Positions 1 to 7,776 of a DNA stretch of 64,000 nucleotides are shown one piece after another. The stretch covers positions 496,001 to 560,000 of the forward strand of contig OY970352.1 in NCBI GenBank assembly GCA_963718105.1, read 5' to 3'. Position 1 is the stretch's first letter. Each line of letters opens with the position of its first letter. The position numbers and the translations under genes are program-made. Source of the DNA: DASYKT01 sp963718105 (lineage in GTDB: Bacteria > Acidobacteriota > Blastocatellia > Pyrinomonadales > Pyrinomonadaceae). The notes under the pieces are model-generated. The model made no database searches. It saw only the letters and a list, made by a program, of their open reading frames with translations, and was not told the origin of the DNA.

Positions 1-52
1 TGACCTGTGAGGTAATCGTATTGTGTCTTTTCTCCTGAATATGTTTTATCAC

Positions 53-853
53 CTATTTTTTCTCTAAAAGCACCGCTGCTTCTTTATACCCGCCGGCAAG
101 GGCCCAGTCACGCGCGGTTTTGCCCTCGCGGTCTTTGAGTTTCGGATCGGCCCCGCGGCCTAGAAGTTCCTGTACCAGGTCTTTATGGCCGGAGGCCGCG
201 ACATAGATCAGACAGGTGGCGTTGTTTTTCGACTGGTGATTGATATCGGCGCCTTTATCGAGAAAGAGCCGGATGATCTCCGTCTGCGGACGGTTGCCGA
301 TACAGGCCTGGATAAGCGGGATGTCGCCATTGGCGCCGCCGACCGCGTTCACATCGGCGCCGCGTTCGATAAGTTTTTTCACCAGCGGTAGATCATCGTG
401 CGCGGCAGCCAGATGCAGCACGGTGCGGTTATCTTCGTTGGGCACCTTTACATCCGGATTCTTATCCAGCAGAAATTCGAATTTATCGGTTTTGTTGTCT
501 TTCAACGCCAAATAAAGCGCGGTGTTGCCATCCTTGTTGCGCCCGTTCAGATCTACTTTTTCCACCAGCGCCTTTAGCACCTTTACCTCGCAGCACTTTA
601 AGGCAAAGGTCAGCGGGGTATCGCCTCTTTCGTTGGCAGCATTCGGATCGACGCCGGCCTGAAAGAATGTGCGGATAGCGGCCACGTCTTCGGCTTCAAT
701 GGCTTTGAAATAGCCTTTGGTGTTTGGCTCGTAACCGCGAAGCTGCAGCATCTGTTTTGCGCCTTCGGGGTTGACCACTTCTTTTTGCGGCTTGCAAGCG
801 GAAAGAAATGTGAATAACAAAATGAGAATTAAAAAAAGCCGTGAGATTAACAA
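53..853 (-). CDS. Ankyrin-repeat lipoprotein
   Basis: The reading frame is open up to a GTG at 961, but I place the start at the TTG at 853. An AGGAG lies six bases upstream of it, and it gives a textbook lipoprotein signal: a short Arg-containing head, a run of Leu/Ile/Phe, then the lipobox LSAC with the acylated Cys at residue 20. The mature part (266 aa in total) consists of about six ankyrin repeats, seen as DGNTALYLAL, NRTVLHLAA, LIERGADVN and LLGRGADP. Ankyrin repeats bind proteins, so a membrane-anchored scaffold or inhibitor facing the periplasm is likely; the partner is unknown. The gene points leftward, away from the H1-like gene. The fold call is firm, the role is not. Confidence 0.85.
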   Translation of the reverse strand: MLISRLFLILILLFTFLSACKPQKEVVNPEGAKQMLQLRGYEPNTKGYFKAIEAEDVAAIRTFFQAGVDPNAANERGDTPLTFALKCCEVKVLKALVEKVDLNGRNKDGNTALYLALKDNKTDKFEFLLDKNPDVKVPNEDNRTVLHLAAAHDDLPLVKKLIERGADVNAVGGANGDIPLIQACIGNRPQTEIIRLFLDKGADINHQSKNNATCLIYVAASGHKDLVQELLGRGADPKLKDREGKTARDWALAGGYKEAAVLLEKK

Positions 854-993
854 TCTGAACTCCTGCCGGTGATCTTGGAACAAGTTTGAATGCCAGACAT
901 TTTGCCTGAGTTTAAATAAGTTTTCAATTAATTTAGCAATACGGAAAAACCAACTCGCCACATCACCCCTTCTTTTAAAGAGAGGAATTTAAG

Positions 994-1008
994 TGGCACG
1001 GCTATTGC
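994..1008 (+). promoter_or_regulatory. Sigma-54 (RpoN) -24/-12 promoter
   Basis: TGGCAC, five bases, then TTGC matches the conserved -24/-12 signature of sigma-54 promoters. It points at the H1-like gene, whose start codon lies about 117 bases downstream, leaving a leader of about 105 bases. Sigma-54 promoters need an enhancer-binding activator; none is encoded nearby and I see no obvious upstream dyad. Confidence 0.6.
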
Positions 1009-1124
1009 CAACGAACAGTTGATCATTTGATAAATGTATGAAAGCCATACGAATTGATACATGAACTTATGAAAAAAAGAGCAGCTTTTTAAGCTCTGAT
1101 CTTATTCAAAATTTCAAGGAGGAA

Positions 1125-1787
1125 ATGATGGCAACATCAAAAACTAAATCAAAGGCAAAAAAATCCACCGCAAAGGCTTCGCCGAAAGCGTCTGGAAACA
1201 AAAAGACCGGAACCAAGAAGGCTTCGGCTGCCAGCAGCAGCAAAATGACTTCGGGCGGAACCAGCGGAGCAACAAAAGGCAAAGCCTCAGCTCCTAAAAA
1301 ATCCGCTGCCGGAAGTAAAAAAGCAGCCGCAAGCAGCAAGAAACCCGCAACCGGCGGTAAAAAGTCGTCTGCGGCAGGAAAACCTTCAGCAGCTAAAAAA
1401 ACTACCGCGACCGGGGCTAAAAAGTCTGCCGGAACCAAAACAGCAGCTAAAAAACCGGCCGCTAAGAAAACCACTACTGTGAGCAGCGCCGTGAAGACCG
1501 TGAAAAAGGCTCTGGCCCCGGCAAAGAAGGCGAAGAGCAGCACCGGTAGCGCCAGCAGCGGCAGCAGCAGCGGCAAGAGAGGCGGCTCGAAGGGCGGCTC
1601 GAAGAAAGGATTTTTTGCCCAGACCCTCGACACCGTGACCGAAGTGGTCAGAGGCGCGGTAGCGGGCGCGACCGCAGGCGCGGTTGAAGGCGCGGCGGAA
1701 GCGAGCAGCATAGTTACGGGCTCGGGCAGCACGCCGGCCCAGGCAGCGGGCGGATCGCCGAAAAAGGGTTCTTCATCTAAGAAATAA
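1125..1787 (+). CDS. Histone H1-like Lys/Ala/Ser-rich DNA-binding protein
   Basis: This 220-aa protein begins with about 150 residues built almost entirely of Lys, Ala, Ser, Thr and Gly with many AAKK and PAKK-like motifs. That composition is typical of eukaryotic H1 tails and of bacterial H1-like nucleoid proteins. The C-terminal 60 residues differ: after GFFAQTLDTV comes an Ala/Gly/Val-rich helix that could pack or associate with membrane, and then a short basic tail. An AAGGAGG lies just upstream of two consecutive ATG codons, and the second (1128) has the better spacing. It probably coats or compacts DNA. It precedes the ligase/primase locus and is transcribed in the same direction, but a terminator lies between them. 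Confidence 0.7.
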   Translation: MMATSKTKSKAKKSTAKASPKASGNKKTGTKKASAASSSKMTSGGTSGATKGKASAPKKSAAGSKKAAASSKKPATGGKKSSAAGKPSAAKKTTATGAKKSAGTKTAAKKPAAKKTTTVSSAVKTVKKALAPAKKAKSSTGSASSGSSSGKRGGSKGGSKKGFFAQTLDTVTEVVRGAVAGATAGAVEGAAEASSIVTGSGSTPAQAAGGSPKKGSSSKK

Positions 1788-1826
1788 CCGGACTGACAAG
1801 GGGGGCGGACGCGAGTTCGCGGCAGG

Positions 1827-1854
1827 GCGGAAATCTTCGGGTTTCCGCTTTTTT
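1827..1854 (+). terminator. Rho-independent terminator after the H1-like gene
   Basis: A 7-bp stem (GCGGAAA/TTTCCGC) with an 8-base loop is followed directly by six T residues. It closes the H1-like transcript 40 bases after the stop codon. Confidence 0.8.
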
Positions 1855-1930
1855 GTAATTTGAGAGATATTGGTTCAGACGAGGTTTATAACTGCCACGA
1901 ATGTCACAATCGCACAAATAAGAATTAAGA

Positions 1931-1980
1931 GCGGGCGCAAGCGGCCCTTCCCGACCTTGACAGATCAGCTTGTCCGTTTT
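1931..1980. repeat. Dispersed repeat, GCGGGCGCAAGC family
   Basis: The unit GCGGGCGCAAGC followed by a CCCTTCC-like block and ACCTTGA recurs at 47036-47085. It also occurs in the opposite orientation at 50653-50680. It is intergenic in every case. The rest of the 1855-2074 gap holds nothing I can name. Confidence 0.6.
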
Positions 1981-2074
1981 TCCTTATGAAATATACTTGA
2001 AGATAAGTCAGATGAGATTTATTCTAATAGACACAATGTAAATTGTTTTTTCGTAAGAATATAAAGGAGCAAAG

Positions 2075-2686
2075 ATGGCGCGCGCGCTGGTTCTTTCATT
2101 AGACGGTGAAGAGTTTCCGGTCCAATTGCAGAAAATAGACCGCGAACGGCTTTACGGCAATATCGAGATCGAGGCGTTTGACGAAGACGGCAACGAGGCC
2201 TATTTACAGATACTCGACGCCGACGGCAAAACGCTGATCGCTACCGGAGGCACTTCGCTGGCGACGCTGGATGAAGACGGTAATTCGGTCGACCGCAAAA
2301 AACTGATCCCGATCACTTCCGAAGGCGAAGAGATCGAGCCGGTCCCGTCCTCGTTCAGCGCGCCCAACCTGCTCTACGAAGCGACCATCGACGAATATCT
2401 TTCGCACACCGTGAAATCCGTTTATATTTTGACACCGCCGGAAGGTTCAAATTTCGATCTGCTCGAAGACATACTCTCGGGCGATTCGATCTACAAATTC
2501 GACTTCAGCTATCGCGGCGGTTTGGATTATGACACGGCGTTTCTGGTCGGCAACGACAAAACGGTCTTTATGATCATCGGCGTAAATTCCAACCTGCAGC
2601 TTGTGAAACTTAACCAGCCGAGCGTGCTGGAACCGGTCGAAGAACAGGAGATATCGGGCGAGGAAATCGAGTTTGATCTGTTTTAA
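2075..2686 (+). CDS. Unknown acidic protein of the ligase/primase locus
   Basis: I do not recognise this 203-aa protein. It is acidic, has no signal peptide or membrane segment, and looks beta-rich, with alternating short hydrophobic and charged stretches such as ALVLSLDGEEF and VFMIIGVNSNLQLVKL. The start is well supported by AAGGAG seven bases upstream of the ATG. It is followed after 85 bases by the 276-aa gene, and then by the DNA ligase and the primase-phosphatase, all on the same strand. Co-orientation suggests a shared job, perhaps as a cytosolic accessory factor, but this is inference only. The C-terminus (EEQEISGEEIEFDLF) is very acidic and could be a protein-docking tail. Confidence 0.6.
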   Translation: MARALVLSLDGEEFPVQLQKIDRERLYGNIEIEAFDEDGNEAYLQILDADGKTLIATGGTSLATLDEDGNSVDRKKLIPITSEGEEIEPVPSSFSAPNLLYEATIDEYLSHTVKSVYILTPPEGSNFDLLEDILSGDSIYKFDFSYRGGLDYDTAFLVGNDKTVFMIIGVNSNLQLVKLNQPSVLEPVEEQEISGEEIEFDLF

Positions 2687-2742
2687 ACTGGGAGCGCGCA
2701 AAAGCCGCTTACGGTTTAAATTTCGAACGCTGCGCGTTCATT

Positions 2743-2768
2743 GCAGGCAGGATGCCTGCGCTCCATAA
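2743..2768. repeat. Dispersed palindromic repeat, GGCAGGATGCCTGCGCTCC family
   Basis: A small palindrome (GCAGGCA...TGCCTGC) followed by GCTCCAT lies immediately before the ATG of the next gene, leaving no Shine-Dalgarno. A related copy lies at 12144-12172 next to the glgC stop codon, and a degenerate one at about 24416-24437. Confidence 0.55.
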
Positions 2769-2771
2769 AAT

Positions 2772-3602
2772 ATGGCGATAAATATCAGCAATGCAAAAAA
2801 TCGTGACGCGACGGTGGCGCTGGAAGCGGTGCGGCCGAGCCGCGACGTTCACTATATCGACGAAGACCATAATATGGTGATGAACCGCCGGCTGTTGAAG
2901 ACGGACGTGCAGCACGATCTTTCGGAACTGACGAAGAAGGAAGAGGACCTGGGCAAGCTGGCGAAAAAACTGGTCAAGGACGACCCGGAAATAGACCTCG
3001 AAAAATTCGGCATGTTTTTGGGAGAAACGTCGCGGGTTTATGTCAGCGAAAAGGGGATCGTTCACTCGGTCGAGGAATTTGAGGTCATCCAGAACCCGGA
3101 CGGCACGGTGCGCGAACGCCGCCCGCGCAAAAAAGAACTGCAGAATATCAACAGCGACGTGCCGCTCAAATGGTCTGGGAAATTCATCAAGAAAAAAGAA
3201 GCGGTGAAAAAATTCGTGTTCGGCTCAAAAAAACAGTTGATCCACGTCAACGGCCTGACTTACGATTTTCTTTTTGAGATCGCCAAGGAACTGCACGATA
3301 AAGATTCGCTGATGCTGGTGCGCGGCGGCGAAAAAGGTGACAAGCCCATCGTGCTTAACCGCGGCGGAAAACCTTACAACGCTTTTCTCGAAGGCCGGGT
3401 GAAAGACGATGCCTATTGCCTGATCCTGCATCTTTCAAATATGGAGCTCAAGAAGCCGAAGCCGATAGAAGTAGATGCAATGGCCGAACCGGAAGAGGCG
3501 GCGGAAGAGGAACCGAAGAAGGCTCCCAAGAAGCCGCAAAAGTCAGAAAAATCAGAAAAGCCTAAAAAACCAACAAAGCCAACAAAGGTGGTAAAGAAAT
3601 AA
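2772..3602 (+). CDS. Unknown protein with Lys-rich tail, adjacent to DNA ligase
   Basis: This is a 276-aa cytosolic protein with no family I can name. The first 225 residues are mixed and well folded in appearance, ending in a conserved-looking block around HVNGLTYDFLFEIAKEL and LMLVRGGEKGDKPIVLN. The last 50 residues are a Lys/Pro/Glu low-complexity tail of the kind used to contact nucleic acid. The stop codon is directly followed by the ATG of the ligase (TAAATG), so the two are translationally coupled and very likely work together. There is no Shine-Dalgarno because a palindromic repeat abuts the start. A DNA-end-binding or ligase-accessory role is a reasonable guess from position, but nothing in the sequence proves it. 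I see no Ku-like signature. Confidence 0.6.
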   Translation: MAINISNAKNRDATVALEAVRPSRDVHYIDEDHNMVMNRRLLKTDVQHDLSELTKKEEDLGKLAKKLVKDDPEIDLEKFGMFLGETSRVYVSEKGIVHSVEEFEVIQNPDGTVRERRPRKKELQNINSDVPLKWSGKFIKKKEAVKKFVFGSKKQLIHVNGLTYDFLFEIAKELHDKDSLMLVRGGEKGDKPIVLNRGGKPYNAFLEGRVKDDAYCLILHLSNMELKKPKPIEVDAMAEPEEAAEEEPKKAPKKPQKSEKSEKPKKPTKPTKVVKK

Positions 3603-5066
3603 ATGGCCGTGAACCTCAAATACGACCGGTCAAGATTTACCCGAAAAAAGGGCGGCTATTTTGTCGGCACGGCGGACGCGCTGGCCGATCCCACTCTGCA
3701 GGCGCGCACGCAGGAATACAAGCGCCGGCTGAGTGGAATGATGCGCCCGATCTCTTCGGAAGACATATCGCGTATTTTGCACGCCAACGGCTATTACGCC
3801 TCGCGAAAGTACGATGGCGAATTTGTGCTGCTGGCTTTTGACGGAAACGACGTGCTCTCGATCAACCCGCGCGGAACGGTGCGCGGCGGTTTGCCCGCTT
3901 ATGAAGAAGCTGAAAAGCTGCTAAAAAAAGCCAAGGTAAAATCCTGCCTGCTCGGCGCGGAAATTTATATGCCGACAGGGAATAAAAAAGCCAACAAGGT
4001 CTACCAGGTGAGCAGCACTCTGCGCAACCCTTCGTCGGAGGCGGAACTGGAAAAGCTCAGCGTGGCGATCTATGACGTGGTCGAATTTAATGACGACCCG
4101 ATCACCTCCGCCGGAGACGCCGTTAAGCTGATCGATAAATGGTTCGAAAAGGGCACGCTCATCCACCCGGCGGAATACAAGATCGCCAAAGATTTGAAGA
4201 TCGTCCGCGAACTCTTTAAAGAATGGGTGACGGACGGCGGTTCCGAAGGTTTGGTGGTGCGCCACGATCAGGCCGGCTGGTACAAGATCAAAGAGCGCCA
4301 CAGCATCGACACCGCGATCATCGGTTTTTCCGAGGGGACGGACGACCGTAAGGGGATGCTGCACGATCTGCTGGTCGCCGTGATGCGCAAGGACGGAACT
4401 TTTCATGAATTTGCCCGCGTAGGCGGCGGTTACACCGATGACGACCGCAAGACCATTGTCAGCCAGCTAAAACGCCGCGTGGCGCCGTCAGACTATGTGG
4501 CGGTGAACAGCGATTTTGTCGCGTATGAAATGATCGAGCCGGGCCCGGTGGTGGAAATATCGGCGCTCGATCTGATCTCTGAAGGCGCGAAAGGCGATCC
4601 GATCAAAAAGATGGTGCTGGAGTGGACGGGCGAAAGATATCAGTCACTGGCGCGAATGCCGCTGGCCAGTGTTATCTCACCGCAATTCATTCGCATGCGC
4701 GAAGACAAGGAAGCGAACGTCGAAGACGTAAATATCCGCCAGCTTGAAGCTTTCATCAACGTTGAGGAAGCGGAAAAATCCGCGCGCGAGGAGCAGGCTC
4801 CAGAAAGCAAACTGATCGAGCGCGTCGTATATACAAAAGTGATGAAGGGCCAGCAGATGGTCCGGAAACTCCTGATGTGGAAAACGAATAAAGAAAAGAC
4901 GGAAAATTATCCGGGCTACGTGGTGTACCTCACCGATTTCAGCCCTAATCGCCAGAACCCGCTCGAGCGCGAGATCCGTGTCGCCAAGACGGAAAAAGCC
5001 GCGCGAAAATGGTTCGACCGCCTGGCCGCGGAAAATTTTGTCAGCGGCTGGGAAAAAGTTTCGTAA
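3603..5066 (+). CDS. ATP-dependent DNA ligase with C-terminal extension
   Basis: All nucleotidyltransferase motifs are visible. Motif I is KYDG, with the adenylated Lys at residue 69. Motif III is GAEIYM (Glu120), motif IIIa is around AIYDVV, motif IV is EGLVVR (Glu215) and motif V is YKIKER (Lys228/230). An OB-fold follows and contains motif VI-like FIRMREDK near 362-369. This is a complete catalytic core that seals nicks using ATP. Unlike LigD it has no polymerase or phosphoesterase domain. It carries about 100 extra C-terminal residues (from ~385) of unknown fold. Its start codon touches the stop of the preceding gene, and a primase-phosphatase gene follows after a 200-bp repeat. The enzyme class is firm. 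The pathway, probably repair of broken ends, is inferred from the neighbours. Confidence 0.88.
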   Translation: MAVNLKYDRSRFTRKKGGYFVGTADALADPTLQARTQEYKRRLSGMMRPISSEDISRILHANGYYASRKYDGEFVLLAFDGNDVLSINPRGTVRGGLPAYEEAEKLLKKAKVKSCLLGAEIYMPTGNKKANKVYQVSSTLRNPSSEAELEKLSVAIYDVVEFNDDPITSAGDAVKLIDKWFEKGTLIHPAEYKIAKDLKIVRELFKEWVTDGGSEGLVVRHDQAGWYKIKERHSIDTAIIGFSEGTDDRKGMLHDLLVAVMRKDGTFHEFARVGGGYTDDDRKTIVSQLKRRVAPSDYVAVNSDFVAYEMIEPGPVVEISALDLISEGAKGDPIKKMVLEWTGERYQSLARMPLASVISPQFIRMREDKEANVEDVNIRQLEAFINVEEAEKSAREEQAPESKLIERVVYTKVMKGQQMVRKLLMWKTNKEKTENYPGYVVYLTDFSPNRQNPLEREIRVAKTEKAARKWFDRLAAENFVSGWEKVS

Positions 5067-5072
5067 GCAACG

Positions 5073-5243
5073 TGTCAGAACCGGGAACGTAGTGACCGGC
5101 TCACGAGCGCAGCGAGTTTGTGCGACGAGTGATTTAAGTTAATGTGGAGAAAACGGGGGCAATGCCGCTTAACTGAATCAATGTGCTTAGAAGCTTTTCG
5201 CTTCGCTCAGTGCCGGTCACTGCGTTCCCGGTACTGACTTCAT
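5073..5243. repeat. Palindromic repeat element, GTCAGAACC/GGTACTGAC-ended
   Basis: The element begins GTCAGAACCGGGAACG and ends CGTTCCCGGTACTGACTTCAT, so its ends are near-perfect inverted repeats. Inside are AGTGACCGGC and its complement GCCGGTCACTG. It belongs to the family also seen at 13820, 18034, 55697, 61026 and 62044. It fills most of the gap between ligase and primase and ends 23 bases before the primase ATG. Confidence 0.8.
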
Positions 5244-5266
5244 TATATATTTAGAACTCGAACCCT

Positions 5267-6493
5267 ATGGCCGCGCCTTTTGCCGAATTTGCCGGAAATA
5301 AACGACTGCTTTGGATCGCTCATGAATGGGAAGAGCGCGCCGATGACCTTGCCCGCTGGGCGATGGAACGGCTGGTGAACCGCCGCGATGTGTGGAGCCA
5401 ATACACGCTGCGCGGTGACAAGATCGGCGTAGTGATGCTGCCGATACCGGAACGCCGCGCGGCCGGCACCGATATGGTGACGATGCAAAAACTCAGGCGG
5501 CATTTTTCCGGGCGCTCACGCTCGCACCTGATCGGGCTGCACGCCATCAGCGATCATAACACCGCGAAATGGTTTGCGGTCGATGTCGACCTGCACGACC
5601 CGACGGTCGCCAATGCCGATGAACTGGCGGCGGCGAATCTGGCGGCGTGCCTGACCTGGGCCGGGCGGCTGCGCGAAAAATTTCTCGATCCGGTAGTGAT
5701 GGACTCGAGCGGCGCGGGCGGCTATCACGTCTGGGCGCTGCTCGATAAAGAATACCCGCTGGCGGATGTCTTTCAATTTGTTTCGGAGCTGCGTGACGAT
5801 TGGCAGGATTTCGGCCTGCCGCGGCGGCCGGAAGTTTTTCCGCCCAAAGCTCACGTCGAACCCGGCCATCTACCCTACGCTCTGCGGCTGCCCGGCCGTC
5901 ATCATACGCATCATCATTACACGCGCGTCTGGAATTTTGATTCGATCGGCGAAAGCGAGTGGCTGGAAGGCGCGGAAGCGGTCGAGGCGCTGCTGGCAAT
6001 GCGGCCGGCGCCGCTGCCGGAGGTGAAAAAACTCACCAAAAAAGAAGCGGCCGAGAAAGCGAAGGCGGCGCCGAAGATCGTGGTGCCAAAACAGAAACCG
6101 CGGGTCTGTGTCGACCTGGACGGCGTACTGGCGAAATACGACAAATGGCGCGGGGCGGAAACAATCGGCGCACCGGTGCCGGGAGCGCTGGAGTTTGCGC
6201 ATGAGCTGGCCAAGGTGGCCGATATTGTTATTTTTACCTCGCGCTGCTCGGAAGACCGCTCGCGCAACGACGACGGTTACGCGCTTTCTCCCGCGCAGAT
6301 GCGCATCCATATCATCGACTGGCTGGAGCGCCACAAATTTCCTTACACCGATGTTTTTATCGGACAGGGCAAACCGCGTGTCGCCGCCTTTATCGACGAC
6401 CGCGCCGTGTATTGCAGCCCGCAAAAAGATAAAGAAGCGTTTGATAACGCGCTCGATTCGGTAAGGTCGATGTTAAGAAGAAAGCAGAAATAA
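5267..6493 (+). CDS. Archaeo-eukaryotic primase (TOTE-like) fused to HAD phosphatase
   Basis: This 408-aa protein joins two enzymes. Residues ~1-245 form an archaeo-eukaryotic primase (AEP) core: FAVDVD (catalytic Asp106/Asp108), SGAGGYHVW (His154), then FPPKAH (Lys194) and RLPGRHH. This order is closest to AEPs of the TOTE/primase-polymerase type rather than to LigD Pol. A Lys/Ala linker (252-278) leads to a HAD domain: DLDGVL (nucleophile Asp283 and Asp285), IVIFTSR (motif II), and FIDDRA (Asp377/378). HAD enzymes of this kind remove phosphates from nucleotides or DNA ends. Together with the ligase upstream, this gives gap filling, end cleaning and sealing in two adjacent genes. No Shine-Dalgarno is seen. 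Domain calls are confident; substrate is inferred. Confidence 0.82.
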   Translation: MAAPFAEFAGNKRLLWIAHEWEERADDLARWAMERLVNRRDVWSQYTLRGDKIGVVMLPIPERRAAGTDMVTMQKLRRHFSGRSRSHLIGLHAISDHNTAKWFAVDVDLHDPTVANADELAAANLAACLTWAGRLREKFLDPVVMDSSGAGGYHVWALLDKEYPLADVFQFVSELRDDWQDFGLPRRPEVFPPKAHVEPGHLPYALRLPGRHHTHHHYTRVWNFDSIGESEWLEGAEAVEALLAMRPAPLPEVKKLTKKEAAEKAKAAPKIVVPKQKPRVCVDLDGVLAKYDKWRGAETIGAPVPGALEFAHELAKVADIVIFTSRCSEDRSRNDDGYALSPAQMRIHIIDWLERHKFPYTDVFIGQGKPRVAAFIDDRAVYCSPQKDKEAFDNALDSVRSMLRRKQK

Positions 6494-6504
6494 GGATATT
6501 AAGC

Positions 6505-6690
6505 ACGATCATCGCGGAGCGATGTGTTGAATGTAGCCGTGGGTTTTAACCCACGGAAAATGTTGAAGGGTAAGAACATGTCGCGCGAGCGACGGATGAA
6601 ATCAATCGTCGCGATGCGACGGATATCACGATGTTCGACATTCCGTGGGTTAAAACCCACGGCTACAATCAGAATTACCGCTACGCGGAA
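6505..6690. repeat. Large inverted repeat with GTGGGTT(T/A)(T/A)AACCCAC hairpins
   Basis: The sequence GTAGCCGTGGGTTTTAACC near 6533 returns in reverse complement near 6645-6666. Each arm is itself a perfect palindrome around the AACCCAC core. The arms are separated by about 100 bases rich in CGCGATGCGACGG-like short palindromes. The whole can fold into a branched hairpin. No coding potential is seen. Confidence 0.75.
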
Positions 6691-6702
6691 ATAAGACAAG
6701 GA

Positions 6703-6750
6703 GAGAACCACCCCGTCGCGCCAGCCACCACTCCTTCGTAACGAGGGGAG
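6703..6750. repeat. Partial copy of AGAACCACCCC/CTCCTTCGTAA repeat
   Basis: GAGAACCACCCCGTC followed by CACTCCTTCGTAACGAGGGGA matches fuller copies at 24296-24374 and 50686-50740, and a rearranged one near 13862-13915. It ends exactly at the stop codon of the YihY-like gene on the other strand. Confidence 0.65.
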
Positions 6751-7581
6751 TTATGTCTTCTTTACTCTCGTAAAGTCGTCAAAGATAACATTCACTATCG
6801 CGCCGATCAGGATCACCAGCGCGGTAAGATACAGCCATAGCATCAGAATTATCATTGCGCCGAGCGAGCCGTACGTTCCCGCATAAGTGTCAAAAAACGA
6901 CAAATAGACCTGGAAAATAATAGATAAAAACAGCCACAGGCAAACCCCGACAATTGAACCCGGCGTGATCCATCTCCAGACCCTTTCTTTATGGTCGGGC
7001 AGGATGCTGTAGAGGAAAAAGAACGCCAGAAGCATCGCCACGACCACTATCAACCAGCTCAGAGGCGCGACCAGGTACGGGGCGGCTGACGGCCACATCC
7101 AGCTTGCCAGGCGCGAGCTGTAAAAGATCGAACCCAGCGCGATCGAGATCAAAAGACATACGCAGACAGTGATCAGCGGGGCGAGCAGCAAGGTTTTCCA
7201 GCGGGCGCGTCTTTCTTTCAGGTTGTAGACGCCGTTAAGCGCGACGCGCAGATTATCCAGCCCGGCCGATGCCGACCAGAGAGTGATGGCTAACCCGATG
7301 GTCAGCGTGGTGGGGGAACTGCCTACAATAACTTCCGCTATCGTGGCCTGGGCCAGCTCAAAAGCGGAAGGCGGCATGATCTTTCCGAGATAGAGAAAGA
7401 ACTCAGAGAGCAGATCCGACGCATTACCCAGCACCAGCCCGATCAAGCTGATGAGAAAAAGTAAAAGCGGAAAAAAAGCGAACGAAAAGAAAAAAGCGAC
7501 CGCGGCGGCGCGGCTGAAAACATCCTCGTCAATGGATTTTTTATACAAGCGCCTTAACACATTTCGTAGTGAGAATTTCAT
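6751..7581 (-). CDS. YihY/BrkB-family inner-membrane protein
   Basis: This is a 276-aa integral membrane protein with about six hydrophobic segments. It has the family pattern of an N-terminal amphipathic stretch ending AAAVAFFFSFAFFPLLLF, then a central TIGLAITLWSASAGLDNL block, and a C-terminal MIILMLWLYL motif. The length is close to the family norm. YihY proteins were once annotated as ribonuclease BN, an assignment since withdrawn; their transport or envelope function is unsettled. The gene stands alone on the minus strand and is divergent from the small Pro-rich gene. Family call is firm. Confidence 0.85.
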   Translation of the reverse strand: MKFSLRNVLRRLYKKSIDEDVFSRAAAVAFFFSFAFFPLLLFLISLIGLVLGNASDLLSEFFLYLGKIMPPSAFELAQATIAEVIVGSSPTTLTIGLAITLWSASAGLDNLRVALNGVYNLKERRARWKTLLLAPLITVCVCLLISIALGSIFYSSRLASWMWPSAAPYLVAPLSWLIVVVAMLLAFFFLYSILPDHKERVWRWITPGSIVGVCLWLFLSIIFQVYLSFFDTYAGTYGSLGAMIILMLWLYLTALVILIGAIVNVIFDDFTRVKKT

Positions 7582-7776
7582 AGCCTTTTCTATTGCTCTT
7601 GAATATCATTCGCACGGGCCGAAGGTTTTTTCAAGTTTTTCACGCATATTCGCACATAAAACGATTGGCCAAACGATTGGAATGTAATTTGCTTTAGTAG
7701 AAAGCGGCAGAAGAATGTATCGTTTCGCTTCATTTTGTGGAAAAAAGAGGCGTCAAAAAGAATAGGGAGGGTATAT

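Noticed and set aside
1106..1732. Long minus-strand frame opposite the H1-like gene
   Set aside because: It is the antisense of a biased Lys/Ala sequence and has no ribosome site. The Ala/Leu/Phe-rich product is what such an antisense frame gives.
2772..3602. Ku-like protein next to the ligase
   Set aside because: No Ku core pattern is visible in the 276-aa protein; length and Lys tail alone are not enough.
5516..6424. Several overlapping frames on both strands within the primase gene
   Set aside because: They follow the codon bias of the real gene, have no ribosome sites and match no family.
5267..6493. Complete TOTE conflict system
   Set aside because: The primase motifs fit that type, but no helicase or nuclease partner lies in the window and the neighbours are a ligase and unknown proteins.
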